Source: Asterias rubens (taxonomy: Eukaryota; Echinodermata; Asteroidea; Forcipulatida; Asteriidae). From it: a DNA stretch of 64,000 nt. Position numbers and translations under genes: made by a program. Numbering within the stretch: position 1 is the stretch's first letter; each line of letters opens with the position of its first letter. The notes under the pieces were generated by a model that worked only from the letters and a program-made list of their open reading frames with translations, was not told the origin of the DNA and did not search any database. The stretch spans positions 18,005,989 to 18,069,988 of the forward strand of contig NC_047072.1 of NCBI RefSeq assembly GCF_902459465.1. Direction: 5' to 3'. Positions 12,501 through 22,400 of the stretch are shown here, piece by piece.

Positions 12501-15330
12501 GGCCAAGATTTTACGAAACTGAGCTCAGCATGATCTGTGTTCTTTTACTAAAAGATTCTTCCTTTTATTTTTTTTCAGAAAATAGAGAAGTTAAATTCCT
12601 CTCTGCATTATGTGCAAGAGTCAATAGAAAAACCCAAGAATAAGCACACCTTCTTTGTAGACTCCAAACAAGAAGGTTAGTATGAACATTCAGTGGTCTG
12701 GTTATGTGGGGTTAGTGGAGAAAGTTGTCTGCTGCGCAGAGTCGGCACCTAGTCTGCGCGTGCGCATAGTCTATGCGTAGCCTGTGCGTAGTATGTGCAT
12801 AATCTGCACATATTCTACTCATAGTCTGCGCTCTCCAAGTTATATGTTTTTGTTCCAAGTTAACAACACTCCTTTCCGTCCGACTTCTTCATTAATTGTT
12901 GTTTTTATTTGTAATATTGTACACCTCCCCAGGATTATGGGGTATGTTCCAGTTACAATAAAATTATTGACTTACCTTATTTCTCCTTTTCCAGTTGAAG
13001 ATTTTGATATAAAAGCCCATCAGAGGACATTCCAGTCAGAGGATTCACCCCCTCTGGAGGACAGCAGTGAATTCACACTGGAAGAGGTATGCACTTATAA
13101 GAGCTTTACAAAAATGCAACAATTGTCTGTCTATAGGTTAGGGAACAAAAGCATCTTGCTTAAAGACACTGGACACTATTGGTAATTGTCAAAGACTTCT
13201 AGTCTTCTTACTGGGTGTATCTCAACATATGCATAAAGTAACAAACCTAGGAAAATTTGAGCTCAAGTGGTCGTCGTCGAAGTAATGTGTTTTCGGACTT
13301 TGTCAGATGCTTGAATTCAAGATTTTTTGCTTACAATTATTTTTGAGCAATTACCAAAAGTATCCAATGCCTTTAAAGGGAGGGTGCACCTTTTGTAATA
13401 TGTAAAAAAAATTACACCATAAAACTTTAAGAAGATATTGATTGACTTATACCACTTAATTTATTTTTATCTCTTTTATTTTAATACACCAACATTTTTT
13501 AGTAATTTTATCTATTGCCCAGTCTTACTCATGCATAACATGTCCGTGTCCCTTTTTATTTGTGTACAGAATGGTATCGTTTTCGTTGTATACGTTTCTT
13601 TTATCTTTGTAAGGGAAGGGGAACAAGAAGCATTTGCTTCTCATTTTGCTGCTCATGTTAACATTGCATTTCTATTTTATTGTTCATTAACTGGATCAAG
13701 CTTTCATTTGTACAAGTTATGACATGTTTTCTGAGCAATATTCTGTATTGATTGATATTGCCATGAAATATATGTATCTGAAATGAATTTTGTTTCTAAG
13801 TGAGTTTTTATTTTCATTTTTTGAAGATTCTAGACATTGAGAAGAGCAGGAAGTACCGAGAGTTAAGACAGAGGAAAGACAGACAGAAACAACTGAAAAT
13901 CATCGCTGGTAAAATGCAGGCCAGGAGCATCAAGAAGGTACATGATGAAGGTTGATAAATTATTAGGTTCCGACAGCGAACATGTTGCCAATAGGGAGTG
14001 TCGTGGCCGAGCGGTTAAGAGCACCGAATTGAAACTCTGGTGTTTCTGATCAGCAGAGTGTGGGTTCAAATTCCCAGCCTTGACACGTAAAGCCCTTGGT
14101 CCCATGTGTTGTGTAAAGGCATGTAAAAGAACCCAGTGCACTTATCGAAAAGAGAAGGGGGTTCGCCCCGGTATTCCTGGCTGGATTGGCAGCATATTGC
14201 GCCACAGCACCTTGTAAACCATTACATGGTGCTTAAGGATTAGGTCTTATATGTCAAAATTCGCCCCACTCCTTGCAGTAATAATACTATTGATAGATGG
14301 ATTGCAATCGACCGCCATATTTGATGAATTGTGCACTCGTGAAGAGCTACCGTTGGCTGAGAGTCGCGCGCAGCACGTTCACGCTGCACTTTTCCCTTGT
14401 TAGTACATCAAAAAGGGCGGTCGATGACGCATATTGCAACCCATCTATAGACCGTATCAAAAATGACGTTACCATTCAAATACCTGCCAACAACATGGTG
14501 TCTCAAACCGAGGACTTTAACAAAAGGGGATCCGGGAAAAGTCACACCGAGGACGTCCTCAATTCGATTTCATGTACAAAACCAATGGGGGCGTCTGAAA
14601 AATAAACTATGGCCAAACAATGGGAGAACAAAGAGAAGTCCTCGGGTTTACATCATAAACACAGCTGTGTGCACATGTGCGTGCGTTTGCCAAACAATTC
14701 ATACTGGGAATGCTGCGTGCTTCTTTGATGTATGTGTTAGACGCACATTCGACCTGCCGTACAAGATGGCCACTGTCATAGCAACATAGGGGTTATTCGA
14801 TACAGTCTATTTTACAAAGCAATCAAATTCATCGCAAGACAAATTGTCAGTATCACCATAGTGATTTGTATTGTGACATCACACTGTACTAATAGCAACT
14901 TTGATTGATTTGCAGTTAAGATCAATCTTAGATCTTTGGGGAAATCGGCCCAAGATCTGCAGGGTTATTCATTCACTGATCACTTTTGTTACTTTGGGGT
15001 CTTCACTTATTAAGTTATTCCTATGCCAAATATAGTTATTGTTTGTAATTTACTGTTTGATAGGCCTAATGTGGTAGTATTTTGCTTAATTTAAACGCTG
15101 ACTGAAATACTGAAATAATATCATTTGGCTTCAGGTTTTAGTTTACAAACCTGCTGTAGTTACAGTTGAGTAAGAACACCATGTTATGCCCACATTGATA
15201 TTATTGAGTTCATATTCTTATTGTTACTTTTCTTTTTGCTTGTTAGGATACAAGGAAAAAGGTCCTGGTTGCGAAGGAGACGATATCATCGCCAGCCGTC
15301 TACAAATTCTTCCCTGAAAGAAAACGGTGA
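9520..15330 (+). CDS. UTP11: U3 snoRNA-associated protein 11 (SSU processome)
   Basis: Eight exons join in phase: 9520-9579, 10862-10917, 11396-11498, 12334-12447, 12579-12675, 12995-13086, 13827-13937 and 15247-15330. They give 717 coding bases, 238 residues; the human protein has 253. The start MSSFRKAAKTAQKTHRERSK, the block LQRKALNRNPDEFYFKMVNS, the basic coiled region rich in Lys/Arg, and the end SSPAVYKFFPERKR match the Utp11 family. The family is a nucleolar component of the small-subunit processome that acts with U3 snoRNA in 18S rRNA maturation. The region between exons 6 and 7 is shorter than in human. Introns carry a palindrome, minisatellite DNA and SINEs. Confidence 0.95.
10064..10369. 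repeat. Perfect long palindrome with a third arm
   Basis: Arm 1 (10064-10163) and arm 2 (10167-10264) are near-perfect reverse complements of about 98 bp around ggttatacataacc. Arm 3 (10268-10369) repeats arm 2 in the same direction. Arm 3, but not arm 2, also matches the outer flank of arm 1 (aaataatttg / caaattattt), so arm 2 looks like the added copy. It lies in UTP11 intron 1. Confidence 0.9.
10935..11150. repeat. Minisatellite, about 20-bp unit tcctagatctttacccaaaa
   Basis: About ten imperfect head-to-tail copies of cctagatcttgacccaaga-type units start just after the UTP11 exon 2 donor. The unit contains the palindrome agatct or cctagatc. Confidence 0.75.
11567..11800 (+). mobile_element. 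tRNA-derived SINE
   Basis: Head gtcgtggccgagcagttaag with the B-box region gtgaatcgaatcccgg, then the body ctgatgatacccaagcctac. It lies in UTP11 intron 3. It is not a tRNA gene because the anticodon arm does not fold. Confidence 0.6.
13162..13378. mobile_element. TTAA MITE family A, copy 3 (internally deleted)
   Basis: Bounded by ttaaagacactggacactat and gtatccaatgcctttaaa, so TTAA is present on both sides. The middle part is short. It lies in UTP11 intron 6. Confidence 0.55.
13998..14275 (+). mobile_element. tRNA-derived SINE
   Basis: Head gtcgtggccgagcggttaag (tRNA-Leu/Ser-like A box), B box gtgggttcaaattcc, body ending accattacatggtgcttaag. It lies in the last intron of UTP11. Confidence 0.7.
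14280..14812. mobile_element. Two abutting foldback elements
   Basis: The first, about 14290-14456, has ends gatagatggattgcaatcga and the complement of catattgcaacccatctata. The second, about 14451-14808, has ends ctatagaccgtatca and gatacagtctatttt in inverted order. The plus-strand open frames here are not recognised proteins. Confidence 0.45.
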
Positions 15331-15361
15331 CAGTCTCTGGGTACAAGACATGTGATCTATA

Positions 15362-16150
15362 GGAGACTTAGTGCATTACGGGAAAGAGGCCGGACTAAAA
15401 ACATCCTTTTTGTATGGCGACTCACACCTGTTTTCTTCATGTATTTCCCTTTCCCAACAGTGGTATTAAGTGGACCATGCACAAACCAGTAGGGCTGCTG
15501 ACTCGCTATCCCATGCATATTAACTGCTTATCAGTTAAGTTTGATGACCCAAGTCATACAAAGTACAAAACATGTTATTTTTTAGAGATTTATTACATTG
15601 CAGGAAAGCTTCATTAAAGGCAGTGGACACTATTGGTAATTACTCAAATTAATTATTAGCATAAATTCTTTATTGGTAACGAGTAATGGGGAGAGGTGGA
15701 TAGTACAACACAATCTGAAGTGACATAGTTTTCGAGAAAGAAGTAATTGTCCATGAATTTGATTTCGAGACCTCATGTTTAGAATTTGAGGTCTCGAAAT
15801 CAAGCATCCGAAAGCACACAACTTCGTGTAACAAGGGTGTTTTTTTCTTTCATAGTTATCTCGCAACTCCGATGAAGACTGGTCTTTGACAATTACCAAT
15901 AGTGTCCAGTGTCTTTAAGTTTGATGACCCAAGTCATACAATGTACAAAACACGTGATTTCTTAGAGACTTATTGCATTACATGAAAGCTTCATTAAAAA
16001 GAGAGGCCAGAATAAAAACATCCTTTTCATCTGGCAACTCACACCTGTTATCTCCATGTATTTTCTTTTCCAACGATGGACGCACCAGTAGGGCTGCCGA
16101 CTGCCCCAGACATATTTAATGCTCATCTGTTGGGTTTGATGACCCAAGTA
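15362..16150. repeat. Tandem duplication of the UTP11 downstream region, split by a MITE
   Basis: The segment gtttgatgacccaagtcata through gaaagcttcattaaa occurs at about 15538-15618 and again at 15919-15998. The flanking actcacacctgtt block occurs at about 15422 and 16039. The TTAA MITE at 15616-15917 sits at the junction. Confidence 0.6.
15616..15917. mobile_element. TTAA MITE family A, copy 4
   Basis: Bounded by attaaaggcagtggacacta and tagtgtccagtgtctttaag, with TTAA on both sides. It sits between two tandem copies of the region downstream of UTP11. Confidence 0.65.
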
Positions 16151-16411
16151 ATTACACCGGCACTTTCCTATGTTTTAATAAATCTGATAAATCAAAACAA
16201 TGTATTCTTTTGTAATTTCTGTTATTGTCAGTCATTAGGGTGAAACTGTTTTTCATGCGTATGAGTGCATCGAAGGAGCCTGAATTCAAGTAATTACAGT
16301 GTAAACACACCCACTAATTGAAAAGGATGTACTTTCTGAGATTTGTGGCCAAACCCGCATAAACTTGCAATACCTGGATTAACCCGGGGAGGGTAACAAC
16401 AATGGTAACAT

Positions 16412-16590
16412 ACAGACCTGATACATCATGGAGGCAACAAAGGTGATTGCCTCCATGCCCCCTGGTCATTGTCTTGGTGCCCTTGAAATGCTACAGTTGA
16501 AATTTACAATTTCCTCATAGGGTGCCCTTTACCAAGGAGAAAATGCCTTGGTGCCCTTGCCCTTTCAAAAATGAAGCATACAAGCATGAA
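16412..16590 (-). repeat. Dispersed 170-bp repeat, copy 1
   Basis: The reverse complement matches the copies at 21785-21950 and 59505-59662. All share the aaattgtaaat-type core, the ggcaccaaggca block and the end tatcaggcctg. Confidence 0.55.
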
Positions 16591-16790
16591 AATATCATTA
16601 AATAATAAACAGGCTAAGAAAAGATGGTAACATGAAAACATTGATAAATAACAAACAATATATACTTTTTGTTCACTCTTGCACTCGATTAAAAAGTGTA
16701 TTTCATTTTCAACCACCTGTTTACAGTGTGGGCATATTTCTCTATGCTGTTATATCTAAAAATGTCAATGATAACTCCATGTCTTCATTA

Positions 16791-17030
16791 AAGGCATTGG
16801 ACACTTGGTAATTACTAAAAAATAATTTTTTAAACATACTTGGTAACGAGCAATGGAGAACTGTTGATAGTATAAAACATGAGGTATGGCTCCCTCTGAA
16901 GTGACATTATTTTTGCTTTATTATGCATCTGAAAGCACACACAACTGGTGTTTTTTTTCCATTTTTCTCTTGCAATTTCGATGAGCAATTGAGTAAAAAT
17001 TTTCACAGGTTTGTTATTGTATTAAAATGC
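16791..17030. mobile_element. TTAA MITE family A, copy 5 (3' truncated)
   Basis: Starts ttaaaggcattggacacttg and contains the ggctccctctgaagtgacat landmark. It fades out after the caggtttgttattgt block. Confidence 0.5.
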
Positions 17031-17327
17031 GAGAAAATGAAATTAAAATGAAATGAGACTGTAGGGCCATGAGAGATAGTAAGGCAACTAAGGAGAATGT
17101 CCTTTTACGTGATTTAAAGTCACCTGGAAGTGGTATTTTGTCAAAATAAAGCTTTGTTTTGTCACTACAATGTGTGTTTTGATGAGTGGAATATGAATAA
17201 ACAATTGACTGAGGTTTAACAAAATTAGTTTCCATGTATGAATAAACAATTGACTAAGGTTTTAACAAATTAGTTTCCATGTTATTTACAAATTTGGAAA
17301 TAAGTCCGACCGAGAGGGCGCTGTTCG

Positions 17328-17808
17328 TGACGTCAATCGAGGCGCGATCGCATGCAGTGCCAACACAAGATAGTGACGCTTGGCGCAAGCTAAAAACATG
17401 CCCACAAAGATGAAACAATGCCTGAATTTGTCACGTAAGGTAAATGCTCCTTCAGGTTCGTTACGTCTTGCAGGTACCTTCTTCGACTTCCCCACTTGCT
17501 GGAAGAATTGTTGGGATGGCGTCATGTTTTAGAAAAGAACTTTTCTCTTCATGTCAAAATGTGTAGTGTACTCCGGATTCTCGAAGCACGACGGCTCAAA
17601 GTTTTTGCCGCCACAGCGCTGAAAAAGACGTCGGACCGGTTCATTTTGCAAACTGACCCCATCTTTAGTTGTTTTGCTGCATCCAGCAGCTATACACCTG
17701 GTCGACGTTGCCGAAAAAAATGCAAGAAAAACCTTTTTCGAAACGTATAAACTCTTGAATGTTCTTTCGATGTTAGATCGAGGCAAAGTCTTCCTCGATT
17801 GACGTCAC
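17328..17808 (-). pseudogene. THAP zinc-finger domain relic
   Basis: The minus-strand frame at 17529-17786 contains RCIAAGCSKTTKDGVSL, the start of a THAP-type C2CH DNA-binding domain. The following part is shortened, the expected Cys before the HF motif is replaced (TTHF), and a stop follows soon after. Both flanks carry the inverted sequence tgacgtcaatcgagg (17328-17343 and 17793-17808). THAP domains occur in host regulators and in P-element-like transposases; which one this derives from cannot be told. No further exons were recognised. Confidence 0.5.
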
Positions 17809-18369
17809 AAAAGGGGTAGGCGGAGTCACCCCCACACACTTTATTATTTTTTTAAAACATATAAATCGTTAAAAACAATTACTGAAAAGATTATTTTTTA
17901 GGTTTCCTTTGTTTAAATTGAGGTTAATCACCCTTTTGCACTCCGGGTATGAAGTTTTAAATGCAGGGTTTCATCACTGAATTATTGGTTTAAAATAAAG
18001 AGATATAGAGAGAAATACAAAATTAGTAGGCCTGAAAATGTTCTTTGTGTAAGATAACTGTTTTCAAGACCACGAAAGTTTGATCTACTAATTATGAAAG
18101 TTGATGATAGGTAATAGCTTATTTCTTATCCAGACATTTTATCCAGAAATTTATCTATAAGGTTTGTGCTAAGTTTTAAACAGTTTTTAACTCGCAACAG
18201 GTTTTCATCAAGAAGTTTCACCTTCAAAAAACTTGTCATCACGAAAGGAAATTTGTACAATCTCAGTTGAGGAGTGCTGCATGGCTCCGAGAGAAGGGGC
18301 CTTTGGTCCTGAAGTTTCAACAGTATAATTTGCTCATCTTCAGGAAAAGACACAACGGATCTTTTCAGA

Positions 18370-18840
18370 GCAAGACCCCCCCCCCCCCCCCCAATAGTGA
18401 TTTTACAGTGTACCCGCAAGTCTCCTTTTTGCATTGATACTTCTCATTCTCATTTTGGTATGATATTAGTATTACACATACATATGCACTAAAAGTCATA
18501 TATTGAATATGAAACCACGCAGAATTATTGTTTGAATGAAATGTCCTCCCCCCCAAAAAAAACAAAATAAATAAATAAATAAATAATAATAATTGTCCCC
18601 CGGCCAGTGCCGTAATTAAATTTAACCCCGGGTGTATGCGCAAATCATCCAGTGCCCCCCCCCCCGCCCTCCTCCTCCTCCAGATCAGATCAGGTGGTGC
18701 CCCCCCCCCCCACCTCCCCCCTTCCAAAAAGTCAAATAATATAGGCATGCACCCCCCCCCCCCCCCCCCCCCTGGAAACAGTGGCCCCTTCAGCCCACTA
18801 TAGAACACAAATCATGCCCCCAACCTGTCCCTCCCCCCCT
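18370..18840. repeat. C-rich low-complexity tract
   Basis: Poly-C runs at about 18377-18392, 18655-18664, 18700-18712 and 18751-18772, with pyrimidine-rich sequence between. The apparent minus-strand ORF across it is poly-Gly and is not a gene. Confidence 0.85.
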
Positions 18841-19087
18841 TGCGACAAAAACATGGTGTAATACCGTTGATTTTTCTAGGCGAAGAGAGCTCAACGAGCA
18901 TTGAGGATACGTATTAATCCATTGATAGAGGTTTACAAATAATTGTTTGCATTGTGCACCCTTTCATTGTGAAAAAGGTGGGGAGATAGATAAGTTTCAA
19001 TTGTTTTACTGGATCAAGTACAATTTCGAAGCCATGCCTGATATAAAAAGTGGGGAAAAAATTAAAAAGGCGAAAAACACAGCTTAT

Positions 19088-19159
19088 TGACCCAGACGTG
19101 ATTTGAACACGCAGCCTTCTGATCTGGAGTCAGACGCGCTACCGTTGCGCCACTGAGTC
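19088..19159 (-). tRNA. tRNA-Trp (CCA)
   Basis: The 72-nt cloverleaf folds cleanly on the minus strand. The acceptor stem is GACTCAG/CTGGGTC, the D arm ggcgcaacggtagcgc, and the anticodon stem tctga/tcaga with loop ctccaga, so the anticodon is CCA. The T arm has ttcaaat, followed by discriminator A. The A box tggcgcaacgg and B box gttcaaatc are good. It closely resembles other animal tRNA-Trp genes. It lies 270 bp upstream of RPL13A on the opposite strand. Confidence 0.95.
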
Positions 19160-19404
19160 ATGCTTGCAAGAAATGGAATAGCAAATTATTTATAGTCAAT
19201 TATAATAAGATGGTGCCGTACAAAGCAAGCTAGTTTAAATTAAAAGTTATTAATAGCCATTTAATATATCATTTAAAATTATTATGTTATCATATCCATA
19301 TCCCTGGCGTACTAAAGTACGTTTTTTTGACGAATTCAGAGAGGACTTAAAATTGACCCGGAAGTACAACTAGGGGCTAATTTGACCTCAGGTAGGGAAA
19401 CCCG

Positions 19405-19426
19405 GCACATGGTCTTTTCGACTGCC
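19405..19426 (+). promoter_or_regulatory. Probable 5'TOP transcription start of RPL13A
   Basis: The pyrimidine run tcttttc at about 19413-19419 lies directly before the ATG at 19427. Starting at C19414 gives a 13-nt leader beginning CTTTTC, a typical 5'TOP motif of ribosomal protein mRNAs. The site is inferred and was not mapped. Confidence 0.45.
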
Positions 19427-22400
19427 ATGTCAAGCTTTCACAAGGTCTGTACCGCCGGGTGCCGTAAATTTTTCAGTTTTACTTGATTTTCTCGGCTCAC
19501 ATTTACGAATTTTAGTTCATATTTAGTACAACATTACCTAGTGTTTAATATTCTTGCATTATTATTTGTGATGTGTTTTAGAAATTGACTAAAACGACCG
19601 TTTTAAAATTCGATTTTGTGATCGGAAATTCGTGAATGCGAAAACCTGCAGCTGAGGGCGCTCTACTCTGTGTAGTGCAATGGTGTACATTTTTAGTAGG
19701 CCTCCCTAGTTTTGTCCAGCGTGTCATAAAAAACAGTCATATTTACACAATTGTACCTAGATTTTAAACATGATTAAATACCAGAAATAAACCCTAACTT
19801 TAAGTGTAGAGCCTTGACCTTTTGAATTAATGAAAAATTAAAAAGTTCTGATTTATTTTATTCTTTGCAATCCAATTCCAATCTACTAAAAAAAGTAATT
19901 TTTTTTAAATTGCATAATGCATGACATGCTGGATGGAATGCCGTACCGTAATTTCTTTTTTTTAGTTGACTGTCCTGCTGCTGGAATGGAACTTTTGGGA
20001 AAAATCTCAAATATGTTTTTGGAAAGTAAAAGTAAAGTCAAACTCGAATGGAAATGCTTTTAATTTGAAAGTGGATCTCAAAATTTAGTTTTGTTGTCGG
20101 GCTTGTACTTGATTCCCTTGAAGCCTATTTAACGTAATTTAATTTGCGAATATTTTTTTTACAGCTTTTGAGAATTCGTACACACAGTACACATATTCTC
20201 ATAAAAATTGGTTCACAAAATTGCTTTCAATGTTTTTATTTACCAGTCCACCAAACATATGGGTTTGAATTTGATAATCTTCTTACTGTCCGAACTTCAG
20301 TTCCCCTTGGTTGATCTGCATTTGTTATAGACAATGTTTCTATGACTTTAGGAGAGCTCTGACTGTCTTGTCTGTGATGATAAAATGACCACACTTATCG
20401 AGGCATTTATAATGCAATGAGATTATCAATCACATGCACTACCATCTGAGACGACATGCAAAAGACGTCAACTCTCTGTGAAACAGGCATGACATTCTTC
20501 ATAGTTTGGTCCGTTTTTAGATAGGTTTTGTTCCCTTGGAAGTCTGTTTTTCGATATATATTTTTCCCCTTGGAATAAAAAACACAAAATGTCCTTAAAA
20601 AAAAAACATTATTCAGAGCTTTCACCACACGTAGGTCAGCCCTTACCCTAACAAAAAAATGTTCAGTCCCTATCCTATACTTTCTTTCAAGGACCAAATC
20701 GATATTCGACCAAATATCGTGCATCATGTTCTGGTTGTGTTAATCATAACCCCCCCCCTCCCTCCATCCTCCCAACTTAGTTGGCATAGCACTCATATCT
20801 GATTTTTTTGTCAGACTTGGTGACCAGATTTGCCAATTTTTTAGCACTTTCAAAAATCATGACAAACCAATTGGTACAAACCAAGTACAAAACAAAGTAT
20901 CGTTAGCAGCCCCGCTGTAAACTTGAAGATTTAACAGTGTAAACACCCATTAGCAAAAATGGTATTGTCCCCTGAAACAGAAGATTTAAGGCATTCAAAG
21001 CTCTTGTGTGGTTAGAGAAAACTTTATTAATGAAATCTTTCTTTCTCTATTACAGACGTTACTAATAGATGGGAAGGGTCACCTTCAGGGCCGATTGGCC
21101 TCGTTGGTGGCCAAGAACCTTCTTCAAGGTGAGTTGAACTCTTGTTATTATTTTTAAGCAGTGTTCAAATTGGACCTTTTTGGGGGTAAACTAACCAAGC
21201 AAATGGGTAACTTAACCATTTTGAGTCCAGTACGAGCAGCGCATTAAGTTCCCCTCCAAAATATCTTACCGACCCAAATGGGTAGATTAACAGACCCACG
21301 CCTGCCCGGTTGAATTGACCAGGTCAGTTTAACCGAGCCAAAAAGTCCAGTGCCAATGCTTTCTGGGTAAATGGCGCATCCAGTCCCCGACTAGGCCGCC
21401 GTGCCATGTGATCGTTGGGTGACAGATAAACATGTCTTAACTTAATGATGCAGGACACCCGAGTGTGGTTCAATATCTGTCAGTGATGATAACATGACCA
21501 CGCTTTTTCGAGGCATTATATTGCAATGAGATTACAACTCAACATGCACTACCATCTGAGACAGAAATTGGACCCGAAAAAAACCCCATAGAAACCAATT
21601 TAGCCCACATTTTTACAGGATTTGTTATTTTATACATATTTTAAGAAACACCAAGTGAGAAAATTGGTCTTCGAAGCTTACCCCTAAAGGGTCCAGTGCC
21701 TTTTAAGCAAAGTGTTCTGAAGCGGAGATCGTTCTCAGGCCACTCTGTATAAAGCAGAAACTCTGTCCTATATATGCTTTGTTTTTGAAAGGGAAAGGAC
21801 ACCAAGTTATGTTCTCCATAGTAAAGGAACCCCATGTGGAAATTGTAAATTCCTACTGTAGCATTTCAAGGGCACTAAGGCAATTATTAGGGGGCACAGA
21901 GGTGATCACCTTCGTTGCTTCCGTTGAGTATCAGGCCTGAGAAACTAACAATTTACAGGCTAAGATTGGATGCATGACATTTTTAATTATTTCTCTGTTT
22001 GTAGGTCAAAAGATTGTCATTGTTCGATGTGAAGGAATCGACATCTCCGGTAGCTTCTACCGAAACAAATGTAAGTTTTCTTTTAATTCTCACCGCAACA
22101 CAATTACCTCAATCCAAAGTCTTTACCAACAAGGCATAACTCATTGTCAATGATGAAGTTTACATCTTAACCTACATTGTTTGATCTTATGTGAGAAAAA
22201 AAACACTGTTAACTGAGACAATGGGTTTGCAGATATAGAAATGTAGGGTGCAATTTTATGGAGCTGCTTGAACAGAAAGGTTTTGCCTTGCAACTTTCTG
22301 CTCAGCAAATGTAAGATTTAACGGACCGGTCACACAGGCCCAGAGAACGAAAACGAGAACGACAAAAATGCACGCTGAGATTGGTTGAAATGCTCCACAG

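Noticed and set aside
11567-14275. tRNA-Leu or tRNA-Ser genes at the SINE heads
   Set aside because: A and B boxes exist but the acceptor and anticodon arms do not pair, and each is followed by a shared SINE body.
14297-14789. Two overlapping plus-strand ORFs of about 100 codons in the UTP11 last intron
   Set aside because: They lie across two foldback elements and show no recognisable domain.
18365-18808. 147-codon minus-strand ORF
   Set aside because: It is poly-Gly from the C-rich tract; no codon structure or domain.
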